Assembly (NCBI GenBank): GCA_004380135.1
Contig: QXCR01000008.1
Location: 1-64,000, forward strand
Source of the DNA: Stemphylium vesicarium
Lineage: Eukaryota > Ascomycota > Dothideomycetes > Pleosporales > Pleosporaceae
Reading direction: 5' to 3'
DNA length: 64,000 nucleotides
The notes beneath the pieces are model-generated. The model did no database searches, was not told where the DNA came from, and was given only the letters and a program-made list of their open reading frames with translations. Below are positions 1 through 12,416 of the stretch, piece by piece. Position numbers and translations under genes: made by a program. Numbering within the stretch: position 1 is the first letter of the stretch; each line of letters opens with the position of its first letter.

Positions 1-625
1 GGGGGGGGGCACAATCTGAGAAGGGTGCGAGGGCTTGAGGGAGGGATTTCTTTGCAAGTACCGGTATGCGGTATACAAAAGTGTTGGTAGTAGTAGTTCT
101 TGTCGCGTTGGGGAATCTTGCGAATCGGTTGTCGCGTCTCCCCCGCAAGCTCCGAGTGGCCCATGCACATAAGTCACCATGACGCTCTCTGAACAATGAG
201 TAGCCCTTGGATTCACTCAAAAAATGTCACGTCAATGGGATTTGGGGAATTCTCAAATGATATCTTTCATGCTGTGCTTTCCCGCTTCCGAACTTTCCCA
301 AAGCCCCCATCAACACATCATCCCACAGGCTGCTGCCCAAGCTGCCTCCGCCCTCAGGCCGCATGCTCCTTGGCAGTTGATGCTTTCAAAACATATACAG
401 ACAACGCCGGAGAATATTTTGCAGCTATAGAAATCCTGGCTTGAAAAGTTTGAGAAAATGCCCACGTAAGAGAAACGAATTTGAACACCCCATAAACGCC
501 ATTGGTATGAGACACTCATTTGTGATGGTCCATGGAAAGCAAATGAGTGGAGTCGAGAAGAGTATCGTATATGGACGGCCTCCGTAAAGACGGCAATGCC
601 CATGTCGTGCAAATCGCTACACGTC
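1..625. other. left-edge non-coding stretch
   Basis: I see no supportable gene here. It lies downstream of the kinase gene on the minus strand and must hold its 3' untranslated region. The very start is a run of G. Short open frames on both strands show no recognisable domain. Confidence 0.5.
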
Positions 626-2732
626 CTATCGATGCGAGTTGGTTGGCACCAGGTCAAGATGCCCAGATTCACTGCTGTCGTGATGGTGGTGATCGTCTCC
701 GTCGTGGTGGAGAGTGACGCTGTTGAACTCCTCGAATGGATCTGCCAATTCGCCCATGGGTGTCGCAAGACCAGAGTCTAGCGGAACACCCTTGACCCTC
801 CCAGCACCAATGTCAATACTCTGGGATTCCTTAACATTCCGGAAGTTGGGCGTCTCTATGCCTTGGCCCTGGTGGGGAACGATAGGTGGCTTCATGTGTC
901 GCAGCAGCGCCCATTGCGTAGTCTTGAAGAATGGCGCAGTCTTGATATCCGAGGCTCCGGCGCGAGAACCGAGTCGGCGTGTCTCATCCTTGATTAATAG
1001 TTTACGTATGATGCCTTTGCAAAGACTACTGAGTGTTAGCAGCTGAAACGAAATAGGTATGTGAGCAAACTGACTTTGACACTTGCGGGGCTCCAGATCC
1101 CTCGGGGAATGGGACCTCGTCTCGGAGGATGTTCGCAAAAGTTGCATTGCGGTTCTTGCCCTTGAAAGGCGTGGTTCCGTACAACATCTCGTAGATCAAG
1201 ATACCAAGAGTCCACCAATCGACCGCACTCGTATGTCCGCAGCCTTTAATGACTTCGGGCGCAATGTACTCTTCAGTACCCACGAATGAGTTGGTTCGGA
1301 AGTTGTTTATGCACGATTTGGTGTCGATTGTTGGGAGGTTACTCGACGAAGTACCGCTTCTGCCGCTGAGGATCATAGTTGGGCGACCGCCGGTGTCGGA
1401 TTGTTTCGACAAATCAAAGTCTGACAACATTATGTGACCGGACTGATGTAGGAGGATGTCTGGAGAAGTTAGCACTGTCATTCAAGATGAAGAAATGTAA
1501 CCTACTCTCTGGCTTCAGGTCTCGGTAAATGAAGCCCATCAGATGGAGATACTCCAATGCTGCCGTGACCTCGGCGGCGTAAAATCGCGCAGCATCCTCG
1601 TCGACGCACTTGTTTGGTCGGGTCTGCAGGGCACGGAAGAACTCACCGCCGCTGCAGTATTCCATGCAGAGGTAGAGATGGTCTTCGGATTGGAAAGAGT
1701 GGTATAGGGTAACAATAAAGGGGTGGTTGCTGGTCGCCAGAATCTCCTGCTCGGCCAAGGCACGCTTGATCTTGTTTCGCTTGATCATCTCCTTCTTGCT
1801 CAGTACTGATGACTGTTAGCATAGCTTACTGGGAAACAAAAAGTGTGCAACATACCCTTCATGGCGTAGAGCCTGCTAGACTTCTTTTCGCGCACCAAAT
1901 ACACCTTTCCGACATCGCCCTTGCCGATCAACTTGATCTTGTCGAAGCTGCCCGGTCCAACCTCGACATTGCGGACCTTGATGGAATTGGAGCTGTAGGT
2001 TCTCCTGAAAGCTACAGACTGGCGGATCTGACCCGCGGTGGGTATAGGCTTGCCAGGCTCGATGGGTAGAAGATGGGTCGAATCTTGGGAATGCGTCTCA
2101 ACCATGCTCAGGGTGGACGAATTGGGGTGATGTAAGACGGGCTGCTTGCCAAGCTCTGCAGTCTGCGGTCTTTCAGTAGACTTCCCTGACGAGAACAAGC
2201 CCTGGGCATTGGGCGCAGACGCTACCCTTCGCAGTTTCCTAGCCAATTCCTCCTTTCCAGCAGTCGTGGCATGATCGTCGGCAGCATTGCTACCGTTCGC
2301 TTGCGTCTTGTTGTTGGCCGGAGTATCTGGGGGAGATGGAGGGACGCTGCCATCGTTGTGATGGCGCAGGGCTGGTGGTCCCTGGTGGGCAAAGTATGGG
2401 TTGGCGTGGGCCGTAGGCGAGACGGCGTCGTCTAATGGATTGCCTTCGCTGGCGACCGTCTGCGAGCGATTGCGGGAGATGTGAGGGATGAATCGCGATT
2501 GGCGGAAGCCCGACTTCTCGTTCTTTGTGTTGGTGGAGCCATTTGTGCCTTCGTCTGACAGTTTCCGCGTGTCATTGCTGCTGTTGATGCGGAAGAAGTT
2601 CTTGATCCGTTGCGATACCTGTCCGTCCTTTGCATTGACCGACTTGTTGGTGGACAGGGCCTTGCCGGAGAAGGTGCGTTTCTCAGTCATCGCGGAGTGG
2701 CTCGATGTGGATGAGTTGAAGAGCTGCGTCAT
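626..2732 (-). CDS. AGC protein kinase, Fpk1/NRC-2 type (flippase kinase)
   Basis: Serine/threonine kinase of the fungal NRC-2/Fpk1/Kin82 group. In yeast this group phosphorylates plasma-membrane lipid flippases and so controls phospholipid asymmetry and polarity; in Neurospora nrc-2 affects conidiation. Exons (minus): 2732-1856, 1805-1506, 1459-1075, 1025-626, giving 653 aa with exact frame closure. Residues 1 to about 255 are disordered and Ser/Thr-rich. The kinase domain starts near residue 263 with a GKGDVGKV glycine loop and YAMK (catalytic Lys about 292). It continues with YRDLKPEN, the family-typical DFD in place of DFG, an activation-loop insertion, and SFVGTEEYIAPEV. The C-terminal extension contains a His-rich stretch. 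The last acceptor could be either of two AGs three bases apart (the other choice adds one Ser). Family assignment is strong; substrate is inferred from family. Confidence 0.93.
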
Positions 2733-4360
2733 AGCGGTTGTCGCAGAAAGAAGAAGGGAGCGCGCGACGGACTAGTCTTGGACAAGTAGCGGTAGCAGTA
2801 GTGAGGCGAAGACGTGGGAGCAGGGAGGTGACGATTGCGCGTTGCACGGTCAGTGGGCCATGGCACGGTAATGTCTGGATGCCGCGGCGTGAAAGAATGT
2901 CCCTGTCACTGAGGCGCGGAGAAGACCTTCACTGCCGAGCTTGGAGGAGAAGGCTTGGAGAAGGAGGGGAGAGGAAGTAGGATGGGATAGGGTAGGATAG
3001 GATAGGGCACAGCAGGGCAGAGCAGGGAAGAGTAGTGTAGAGTATAGGCAGGTTGGGAAGCCAGAGCCGTGCCGGATACAAGTTGGAGCAGCGGCGAATG
3101 ATGGCAGAGGGCAAGTGGGGACTTTGGTACTGCTGCTAGGAAGCCGCGTGCAAGCCTGCGACGATGTGGGCAAAGTGTCAAAGCCGCCCTAGAACTAGAC
3201 TCGCGGCCAGCGGAGACGGAGACCAGCCGTTGACTATTTACTGCTACTCCTTACTATCGCTCGCCAGTGCATTTCCAAGCATCGCATAGCCCGGCTAGTT
3301 CCTGCTGATGGAAGTGCACAACTGCGCCGCTTCGGTCGGTTATGCCACATGCCTTGTCACTGTCTGCGCTGCTCCATCCGCCGTCCGAGCCCTGCGCCCG
3401 CCTCGCCAATTCACTACCGTCCTAGCACCGAGCCTTCCCCACGGCCACTGGCGCAACTGCACCCATCAATCAGCCATGGCTATGCCCGATTTATCAGCAA
3501 CGCGACACCTTCCCGCACGTCATCGCACGAAATGCGGCTGCGCAAATCCGGCCCTTCCACCCAGCAGCAGTGGCCAAGCAAGGAGGCAAGCAATACATGC
3601 TGCTGTGCATGCTGCGTGCTGCGTGCTGCGTGCTGCGTGCTGCGTGCTGCGTGCCCTTCTTTGCTGTCCCCAACCCCGCAGGCCTTACCAAGGTTGTTAT
3701 GCATAACATGTTTTCCTGACGTTGTGCTGCATGCAAGTAGACCACGCGCATCTTTCCGGCCAATCCGTTCTAGAACCATGCTATTTAGGAACTGGGCCGC
3801 GTTTCGGTCCCCATCCGTCACTCCGATGTATCGGCCGTGCACAGTCCGATCACCTCACCTTTGAAATGAGAAGACACCCTCGCGTCCAGAGGACACATTT
3901 TAGAAGATTCTTGCCTTTGTATTACTACCCAACGGCTGACTATGCTGCCCTCCTAATCATACAATGGCTAAAGTCATATACAAAATGCTTGAGAAAGCGC
4001 CACACGAACATGACTATAGCCACTATGAGCTGCCTTTGTCCATGACACGGCCCCCGTCGGCTGTGCCAGTCCGTCTGCACCCAAAAACATATCGAGAAAA
4101 AGAGATGCGAATACACTCCTTTGCGCTTCCGACCCGTTACCGATATGCCACGTTACTGTTGAATGCCGCAAAAAACAACCACTGCCGACGGGCACGCCAT
4201 GTCTTGCTGTAGATGAACATGTTCATGTTATCGTATAGTCGAGGAAAGCAATCTTGCGGCATCCTGCGGAGATGATATCGAGAACACACAGCGAGTCATT
4301 GGTCCACGTCGGAATCATCCAAGAACGCGAGACATGGTTTCGAGTAGAGACGAGACCTGG
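2733..4360. other. intergenic region with kinase promoter
   Basis: About 1.6 kb upstream of the kinase gene and downstream of the minus-strand gene at 4361. It contains a purine-rich GGATAG-type stretch at about 2980-3040 and a heptamer tandem repeat at 3611-3652. Open frames at 3308-3864 run through the heptamer and have no domain; I do not call a gene. Confidence 0.5.
3611..3652. repeat. tandem heptamer repeat (GCTGCGT)6
   Basis: Six perfect head-to-tail copies of GCTGCGT followed by a partial GC. The unit length of 7 is not a multiple of 3, and any frame through it gives a repeated low-complexity peptide, so it is probably a non-coding minisatellite. Confidence 0.9.
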
Positions 4361-7300
4361 TCAGGTGCGCGAATTCCTACGGTGCGCCTCTATCTCCTCG
4401 ATCTCGGTCCTCTTGAGTTGCTGGAAACGCTGCCGCCATTTGTCTGAACGCCTCGTCCTCTCGTCTGGCGACATGGTTCGAGGGTCGTCTTTCTTGCTGC
4501 GTCGAAACTTGTTGGTTACCTGCTCAAGCTTGGCTTTCGCAGGCGACTGCTCCCCAGATTTCTTGGGTGAGCCAGAAGTGTTTGCAGGTGACGATGCTGC
4601 TGCCTCGCGCTCCGTGTCCATCGTCTTGGCTGGCGAAGACGTTGCCTTCTGCTTGCCTTTGCCGCTGTATCCCTTAAAGCACGATGCGTTGCTCTCCTCA
4701 TACTCCACCTGAATAGGCCCCTCGGTAGAACGATTGTCCACCGTCACAGAAGTACGGCCTCCGTCAATGGTGGTATCGTTGATCATCTCCGACAGATCGT
4801 CCATAGCGCCATCAAGCCCTGATAACCGGAGGTTAGCAAAAGGCCTGGCAGAGGGCGCGCTGTATCCGCCAAGCTCCATGGAAGTCAGTTCTTTAGATGT
4901 TGTATAATAGCGTTGCATGTTCAATGGTGTGCCATGGGTGCGGTTCTGCGTTTGAGTGCCGAGAAACTGTTGTGCAGCTCCACCATTTGAATGAGAGCCT
5001 GCGCGGGTCGCAATACCTTTCTCTTTGATTCCTCTGCTTGCATCATCCTCGATGCTTGGAAAAACAGCTTGCCGATGACCTGAAGCCATCTTCTGTGGAA
5101 ATAGAGCAGGGGCATTGAAGGCCTGGGCGGATGACACGACACGACGCGACTCCTGTTGCACTTCATTGTGGGTCGTGTACGAAGCTGATGCATCCTGCGC
5201 ATTTCCTTGAGCGCCATATCCAGAATCACGGCGGACGTCATCGGTCAGGGTGGCCTTTGCCAAACGAATATTCTCCTGGCCTCCGTTCAAGCTGCTTCGA
5301 TTAATGCGCATGCCCATGGCAGAGTCGTGGGGCAGAGATCCGGCAACCAATCCCCTTAGCGAAGGCGTTCTGGAGTCGACGCCGCGCTGGTACTCAGCCT
5401 GACGTTTCTTGGACTCATCTGTGAGGAAATGTAGAAGGCCTTGAATATAGCCTTGTAGGACTTCCGGACTGTCGGGAATACCAACGTGATCGTAGCCGGC
5501 TTGGTACCCTTCCTGGTACGTAGATGGGACGTGGACCATTGGCTTGCCAGCAAACGGCCAACTCTCATCTGTGCCGGTGTGCTGGTCTGAGTTTGTTCGT
5601 GGAGCTGCGCTGCTGCTCGAAGCAGACGTCATCATAGTCGGTCCCGTAACTGGAGCCCTCTCTGACATGGGGAAGGAAGCCTGACCTACACTGCTTTGTC
5701 GCAAAGACGGCAGTGAAGGCTGTTGCCCAAACGCCTCCGGCCATGAGGTGAGTTTTGGCGCCGGCTCATTCTTCCTGGATCGGCCTGAATGTCCTTCGTT
5801 CCAGGGACTGGCGGGCCAGTGCTTCTCTGGTGTACATGGGGCGGCTTCCTTCTCGACGAACTGCTTGTTCTCTTCAGTCTGTGGCGCTATACGAGTAGAT
5901 GAGTGCTCGTGTGTATTCGTAGGGAAGAAGTCCATAGTATCAACACTTGACAGACTGCGCTTCTGTGAGGATGCCCCGCGATTATGCTTGCCCTGGCCCG
6001 GCATCTCTTGGGTGTGCCAAGGAGCTGGTCTCTCTGGTGAAGGAGTAGGCGGTACAGCTTCCTGCATAACGCCTGATTTGGTAGCTGGCTCGTACGTCGG
6101 ACTCTTCGGGTTCAAAGCTGATGTCTTCTTGATCTCCTCGGGGGGTGGTGGCTTGATCTCGATGGCGCGAGAACGGCGACTAGCTGATCCTGGAGGAGAG
6201 TGTGGTGCTGTCGGTTTCGTTGAACTTGGAACAAACGGCGCTGGTTCCGCAGTAGGGAAGTTGGGGAAGCCACCGTAAGGCTGCGGTTGAGGCTGATATA
6301 ATGCCATGGGCGCATAGGGATTGGTGGTAGCGAAGGGGTACATGGCGGGAACATATGACTGTTGGGTTTGGGGCCCAAATGAGGGTACCGATGTTGTGGG
6401 CGCACCAATCGCACTTGGGAAAGAGCTGGGCTGAGCTGTTGTGCCGTCTGTCTCAAGAGCCGTTATCTGCTTTCGGAGTGCGTCGAGCTCCACGATAAGG
6501 CACCGCTTTTTTTCAATCATACCCGCCCGCCATGCCTCGCTTTGGTGACCTGATTGCAACACCTCCGTCTGCTCGACACTCCGAAGCTCTTGCTTCTTCA
6601 GAGCTTGTTGGGTCTTGAGTGTAGCAAGGTCCAAACCAGCAAATGGAGTGTGGGTACTGGAGCGCGATGGGCCAAAAGCAGCCACTGGGAGAGCACCATG
6701 TATGTCGGAAATGCGCTTCGCTGTTGAATCCATGGCTGCAGTGTCACTGGGAGGTAGTGTAGAGTTGGTCGTGTCGACTGCTGGTAGTGCGAACATACGA
6801 TCGCCAACAAAAATCACGGGTTGGCCGCTCACAATCTCGATTCGTGCGGCACTATTGCCGTTTGACTGAGCCTGCATTGGTATGACGTTGCCCGGGGCGA
6901 CCCGCAATGGTTGTTGTGGCCTGTAAGAGGTGTCGCCGTATCGGGGTGTCCCGAGCGGTGGAAGGTCGCTGGGAACTATTCGGCCACCTGCGGTCACACG
7001 CAGACCAGGTGGGCTGCCGTGTTCTTTGAGAAGCTTCTCGGCTTTCCCGCGTTTGAAAGACGGCGTGGGCGATGGCCTCTTCTGGGGGCCGAAGGTGGTA
7101 GGAGCAGTGGCTGCCGGGACTCTCAAGCTTCTATTCGACGATCGACTTGTCAGATTCGCTGCGGCAGATGCTGATGGACGCAAGACGTGTTCTAGTAAGA
7201 AGAATATTAGTAGTTGCTCGTCGTAAAGGGAAGATGGAGATGGAGACTATGAGCGTAGACGGAGTGAGAGGTGATGTAATGAGACGATGAAAAGCTCAGC

Positions 7301-7502
7301 GAAGAATATGCGAAAGATTCTTTTCACTGTGGGAGCAAAGTTGATAGGCATATGGGTAATGAACGGTGAGAGATGAGCAGAGTGCTTGTTATTACTAACC
7401 TCTGATAACATCCTCGTCGGGAAACTTTTCGATTGACACAGCTGATTCGGAGACCGAATCGCGCAGCGCAAGTAGTTCGTCCACTTTGTACGCGAGAGAC
7501 AT
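4361..7502 (-). CDS. 977-aa disordered protein with N-terminal eIF4E-binding motif
   Basis: Exons (minus): 7502-7400 and 7191-4361, intron 7192-7399 (208 nt), 977 aa. Without the short first exon the long frame has no ATG start; the GGTTAGT donor and CTAG acceptor join it exactly in phase. Residues 5-11 read YKVDELL, a match to the Y-x4-L-phi motif by which 4E-BPs, eIF4G and 4E-T bind eIF4E. The rest is Pro/Gln/Ser-rich and disordered, with a short predicted helix near residues 195-250 (KKQELRSVEQTEVL and following) and a basic, charged C-terminus. No catalytic domain is visible. What is seen: the motif and the disorder. Inferred: a translational repressor or mRNP protein of the 4E-T/Eap1 kind. 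It could instead be an unrelated scaffold with a chance motif. Confidence 0.8.
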
Positions 7503-8334
7503 GGTGGGTAGTCTGTCACCCAGGCGGGTACCGTAGGCAAAGAGCCGTCAGCCGTCGCTATTATGGGGCCAATGAGATGTCGAATCGGACAAGTGAAGAA
7601 GGTTGAGATGGTGTGATGCGAATATCCTGCCATCATTAGCATTCTCTCATGATGATGTATACTAGAGTGAAATGCAATGGTGGTAGGATCATCAACGTAC
7701 CTCAAAGCTGATCGATGTGTGAACAACAAGCGAGCGACAGCTATCCAAAAAGCTGGAGCGCAGCAATGCGAAAGAAGACGGGACGGAACAAGAAGATGGA
7801 ACCAAAATGAGTGTGTTGTGGTGGAAGACAGAAGAAGCTATTGAAGAAGTTGTTATAGCCTGCATCCCACCGCGACTCCCCATATACGGGGCGACCAGGC
7901 GATGCCAATGGGGAAAGAGATGACAGAACAGTCGATCGGGGAAGGTCACGAAGAAGGGTGAGGGTTGAAAGCAGTGGAGACGGGTATGATGGCACCTACT
8001 TTGCGCGATAGACTTGGGAAGAGCGGCTGACACATGTAATTCTCGAGCAAGAGCATCGAGGTCGTCACGGACAGAAGGACAACACGATATGAGCGCAAAG
8101 CTCTTTTGTTCTTGCAACGCAAAGACATGTACTGAGACTACCATCTTGGTAAGTTTACCATTTTCGCAAGCTTGATGCGATACCTTTGTCTACAACGCCT
8201 GAACGCCTTCGCTACATCATGCGGTCCGTACAATGCGCCGTCAATGCACCATAAATCTTCCGACCCACGTTATCATCTCCTTGTAATCCCTTAATTCGCC
8301 CTCGTCATAGTATCTAGGCAGGAGAGGCAGTGAC
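7503..8334. other. intergenic region between two minus-strand genes
   Basis: Holds the 3' end of the MRE11 transcript and the promoter and 5' leader of the eIF4E-motif gene. A minus-strand frame starting at 8144 with a true ATG is open for 150 codons but resembles nothing I know and has no clear splice partner, so I leave it uncalled. Confidence 0.45.
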
Positions 8335-10679
8335 CTATCTCCTACGAGTAGTACGAGCACTGGGGGGAGGCGCTGACTCAAAAGCATCATCAGACTCAAT
8401 TTCATCATCGCTCTGTGATATTCGTTAGCTCACATACACCGGACTGGTTGACTAGATGCTGCTTACTGGCTCCTGCACAACCTTCTTTCCTCGGGATGCA
8501 GCAGGCCGCGTGGGCTGACTGCGTTGTGTCGGTGTTTGAGAGAAGTTCAACCTCGACTGAGTGACCGGTGCCTTCGCCCGTGTGGTAGCTGTCTTCTTTG
8601 CCGGCGACTTTGCTCGCGCTGGTGTCTTTGTGACATTTGCAGCCGGCTTCTTCGCGGGAGCTTTCTTTTGTGATGCTACGAAGAGATCCTCTGCGCTTTC
8701 TTCTTCATCGTCGTCATCGATCATGATCACGTCGTTGTCTTCATCGTTGTCCTCCTCTTCTTCTTCTACTACTACCTTCTTCTTGCCTCGGCTACCTTTG
8801 GCAGCCGGTGCTGCTTTCTTCGCTGTGGTTGCTGTTTCGCGAGTGGTGCCAGTCGCTTTGCTACGGCCACGTGGCGCAGCCTTCTTGGTAGGTATGGAGG
8901 CAAGACTCTCTTCGTCTTCTTTTTCTTCTTCGTTATCAGAACGAATGAGAGCGCCGGGTTGGTCGGCCCATGAACCCTCAAAGTCACTGTCCCATCCATC
9001 AGGCTTGGGCTTGATCTTGGATTTGCGCACTTTCTTAAGCTGTCCCGAAGCAAACAAGTCCTCTAGTTGTTCACGATACTCGGTCATTTCCTTGACAATT
9101 TCCTCTTCTTCAACTTCATTGGCCTCCATCAGATGCTTGAGTTGAGTTGTCAGACTCTCTTTAACGAAAGTCTCCATAGCGTGTTTGTCGTCCTTGTCTA
9201 CAAATTGCGCTACTGCATCTCCAAAAGAGTTCTGCGGTAGGATGGTCAGGGTCTGCGCCGTGAGAAATTCTTTGACTAGCTTGTCGACCTTTACTGAATC
9301 GATCGACAGCTCAGCCAGCAACTGTTCGTCTGGCTCCTCGGCATTGTTCTTCAAAGCCCTATTTGCCGACTTCTTCTTCCGATGAAATTGGACCACATCG
9401 TTGATGTTTGCTACCTTGCCCATGAAGCGATTTGATATACGCTGTGGGTTTTCGCAGTTGAACTCGCCCGGAGGCGGAGCGGAATATTCGACACGCAGTC
9501 GAACAAGTGGTAGCGGAGGTTCTATATCATCGCCTTCTTCACGATCGTCCTGAAGCTCAAGCCAATCTCGTTTTGCTTCGTCGATCAGTTCTTCGATGAC
9601 TTTGTTGAGATACTGGGTGATCTTGGTGCGGTTGTCGCTTACGCGCCAGAGTTCCTTCTGCTTTATCTCCCTTTCTTCTGCCAACACAATCTCTTTCATG
9701 ATGAAGGGCCGCACTGACTTCAGCCGGATGTTCTCGGTAGTAAATTCCTTGCCCGTAACGCTCAGGATGCATACATGTTTGGGTACGGCTTCTCCTGGCA
9801 TCAGGGATGTCGCAACTGACGAGCCCGGCTGCATAACATGAAAGCCCATCTCAGGGTTATACCGCGGATCAATAAGACACTCATGCTCATGGCCCCACAC
9901 GACAAGATCCATGAACTCTGGAAGGAAGTTTTCGGGTAGGTAGCTAGTTGGCGTGTGTGCATGGTGATTTTGATGAACGCTCATGATGTTGAACCATTCA
10001 TCTTTCTGGGTACCGGGCTGGAAGAACTTGACATTGCCGTCTCGCCAGGTGTGGAACAAGCGCTCGTCTCGGACGTTACTCAAACCATACAGCGCAAGCT
10101 TGGTGCCGCCCTTTTGCAGAAGTACCGGCTTGACTGCTATCTTGTCCACTTCTGGTGTGCGCCCAAAGTAGTTCACAAACCCAGACGCCTGTAGCAAATC
10201 AAGTGGAGAGAACGAGCCTTCCCCCGAGGGGTCGTCATGATTTCCATGGATGGCGAATACGGGTATCGCAATGTTGATATCCTCATCCTCGTAATTGACG
10301 TGGTCGAACATGCCGCCGAAGTTCTCACTCGCGTCGCTCAGCATCTCTAGCTCGCATGGCTTCTCTCCAAGACAGTTCATGCGCAGCGAACGCATGACCT
10401 GAAACATGGACTTTCTCGACGGCTTATTTTCATGGAACAAATCCCCCGCGTGCAACACCATGTCCACGTCGTGCTCTTTGGCTAGACACATGACTTCGTG
10501 GAAAGTCCTCCAACTATCGTCTTTTCGAGTTGCGTCGCGCTCGTTGTATCCGACATGGCTATCTGTAGCGACGAGTATACGAATGGTATCTGCGCCTATA
10601 CAAGGTGTCAGCGCATGTGCATTATTCCGGCCTGATACTGCTGCATACCTCGCTGGGGACCGCGCGCTCCTGGTGGCAT
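8335..10679 (-). CDS. MRE11: MRE11 double-strand-break repair nuclease
   Basis: Nuclease subunit of the MRE11-RAD50-NBS1(XRS2) complex, acting in DNA end resection, checkpoint signalling, telomere maintenance and meiosis. Exons (minus): 10679-10649 (31 nt), 10595-8467, 8412-8335, giving 745 aa with exact frame closure. The phosphoesterase motifs are all present: ATDSHVGYNERD (motif I), GDLFHENKPS (II), GNHDDP (III), HQNHHAH and WGHEHE. The Mre11 DNA-binding (capping) domain follows at about 300-520. After that comes an acidic/basic Lys-Ala-Thr-rich tail. The final 25-codon exon, ending in RTTRRR before TAG, lies behind a small intron and would be missed if the frame were stopped at 8452. The start is taken at MPPGARG, 17 codons before the D-S-H motif. 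Confidence 0.96.
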
Positions 10680-10968
10680 GTCGGGCGACTGACGTGGGTG
10701 GAGCGAGTTGGGTTTGCGGTCCTCACGATTGATACGAGTTGCTACGGGATCCGACAGGCCTATGGTTGAGAGCTGTAGAGTCAATGTACTATAGACCCTC
10801 CTCACGAAAGCAGAAACCTCCAGCAATCACTCACGCTGCGCGACGCGCTTCCGCCTAAGCCAAGCCGTTAGCCCCAAAAGCTCCCCCGCGCTCTCACGTG
10901 CATCTCGTGAGCCCATCGGAAGCAATCGAAAACGTCCGCCGACCACATCTTTCACGCTCAACGTCGCA
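10680..10968. promoter_or_regulatory. divergent promoter MRE11 / mitochondrial S19
   Basis: A 289-bp stretch separates the two divergent start codons and must contain both promoters. I see no obvious TATA box. Confidence 0.6.
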
Positions 10969-11422
10969 ATGTTTCCCACGCGCGCGCTATGCGCTCGCTC
11001 GGTCTGGAAAGGTATGATTTGATGTGCTGGGCAAAGTGCAAAGTTACAATTTGACTAATACTTTGCTAGGGCCCAACATCGTCCCGTAAGCCTCTGCTGT
11101 CGAGTCGTACAAGAAGCTCTCTAATTGCCGCGAAGCCTTCCAATTGCGCAGAAAAAGGCGGGTGAACGGATGCCGCCGATCAAGACACAGGCTCGTTCAG
11201 CGACGATACTACCAAATTTTGTTGGCCTGAAGTTCCAAATACACAACGGAAAGGGCTATCTAGACATCACCATCACCGAGGATATGGTAGGACACAAGCT
11301 TGGAGAATTTGCCCCGTATGTGTCCCATGATGGCAGACGGCACGTCTGAAAGAAGCCCCGGCTGACAACAGGACTCTAGGACACGGAAGCAGTTCATGTA
11401 TAAGCAAACGAAGAACAAATGA
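10969..11422 (+). CDS. RSM19: mitochondrial small-subunit ribosomal protein uS19m (Rsm19)
   Basis: Mitochondrial ribosomal protein S19, a head component of the small subunit. Exons: 10969-11011, 11070-11085 (16 nt), 11136-11315, 11380-11422, giving 93 aa with exact closure. The S19 family signature is clear: RSVWKGP near the N-terminus, then KTQARSATILPNFVG, VHNGK-like IHNGKGY, and GHKLGEFAPTRK before a basic TKNK end. The length fits mitochondrial S19, which lacks a long extension. Three introns in a 93-codon gene, one exon only 16 nt long, make it easy to miss. It converges on TAF10 with a 272-bp gap. Confidence 0.93.
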
Positions 11423-11694
11423 ACAATGTATTGCACGCGCATCGAATGGTAGGCTGGGTATCATTTTGGTTTGTCTAGAAGCCATTCTGTACTACTATTG
11501 TACAATTGTGATATGCCCTTTTACTGGGCGATATGTTTCGATACCCGATGAGAAGCCATTGCGCCTGTGATGCCAGTCCAACGCCTAGAATGCCTGCTGT
11601 GATCCCAAATAACCAGCCCGTCATTATCCGACTTCGTATACCCCATGAAAAGCTAGCGCCTGGCGGGATATCCAGAGGCGTTGTGCATAATTGT

Positions 11695-12416
11695 TTAGCG
11701 GTAGAACTCGCCACGCTTAATGTTCACGCCATACTCGCCAACTGCCATGCCCAGGTCCTCCATTGTGAGCACGGTACGCCCTTGGCTGCCTCCCTGGCCT
11801 CCTCCGCCATAGCCCGGTCGCTGGATGCCAAGGTTGTAGTCCTTTGCCTTAGTTCCACTGTCTTTCCCGCCTTGGGCTCCGCCCGGCGCGGCTGCTCCAG
11901 GTGGCCCTCCAGCGCCGCCCATGGGGTTGTTACTTGTTGTGTTGGATGAACGAATACGAGAAAACTGGTAAGCGTCGGCTGCGATGTCCGCGATGAATTT
12001 CTGTGTCGCAAGCGCCAGGAGGCGCGCAAGATGCTGCGATGTCTGGGGTGGCGGTGGCAGGCCGGCGCGTGTAAGGTAGTAATTTGTCACTGCATCGGGT
12101 ATCTGGCGACTTTGTCAGCATTCTGTCGTCTCAGGTCGAGGCTGGGTAAGCGTACGATAGGCGCGTACTCGTCCATCTTCCCCAAGAACTCGCGCAACGT
12201 TGCATCCTTCTTTGCGGGTATTCGCGCCTCAAAGGTAGTGGCTGCATCTGCTACTCCGTTCACTGCCGGGGGCTCTGCATCATTTGCGCCATCGAGATTC
12301 ATGGCGTCGGCCTCTAGTTGCGTCGCGTCTTGCTTGATCTCCTCATCGACGGTGCGGTCTAGCTCATCGTTTCCCTCCATGTTGGTATCAAGGGGTTGAG
12401 AGTTGCTTTCGGACAT
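11695..12416 (-). CDS. TAF10: TFIID/SAGA subunit TAF10
   Basis: Histone-fold subunit shared by TFIID and SAGA, needed for Pol II transcription initiation. Exons (minus): 12416-12156 and 12102-11695, giving 222 aa, phase-0 intron. An acidic disordered N-terminus (residues 1-60) is followed by the TAF10 core: FLGKMDEYAPI, then IPDAVTNYYLTRAG, then ARLLALATQKFIADIAADAYQ, and a C-terminal TMEDLGMAVGEYGVNIKRGEFYR. A Gly/Pro/Ala-rich loop (GGAGGPPGAAAPGG, about residues 145-175) interrupts the histone fold; such inserts are usual in fungal TAF10. The start at MSESN is the first ATG and gives a normal fungal length. Confidence 0.95.

Noticed and set aside
3308..3864. Overlapping plus-strand frames of 107-171 codons
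   Set aside because: They run through the heptamer repeat and low-complexity sequence and match no family.
7181..7183. TTG as start codon of the 940-codon frame
   Set aside because: Nuclear fungal genes start at ATG; an upstream exon with ATG joins in phase.
7692..8144. 150-codon minus-strand frame with ATG between MRE11 and the eIF4E-motif gene
   Set aside because: No domain, no splice partner and biased composition; probably leader sequence.
8561..9145. 194-codon Ser/Ala-rich frame opposite MRE11
   Set aside because: Antisense shadow of the acidic/basic MRE11 tail; composition is the mirror of that tail.
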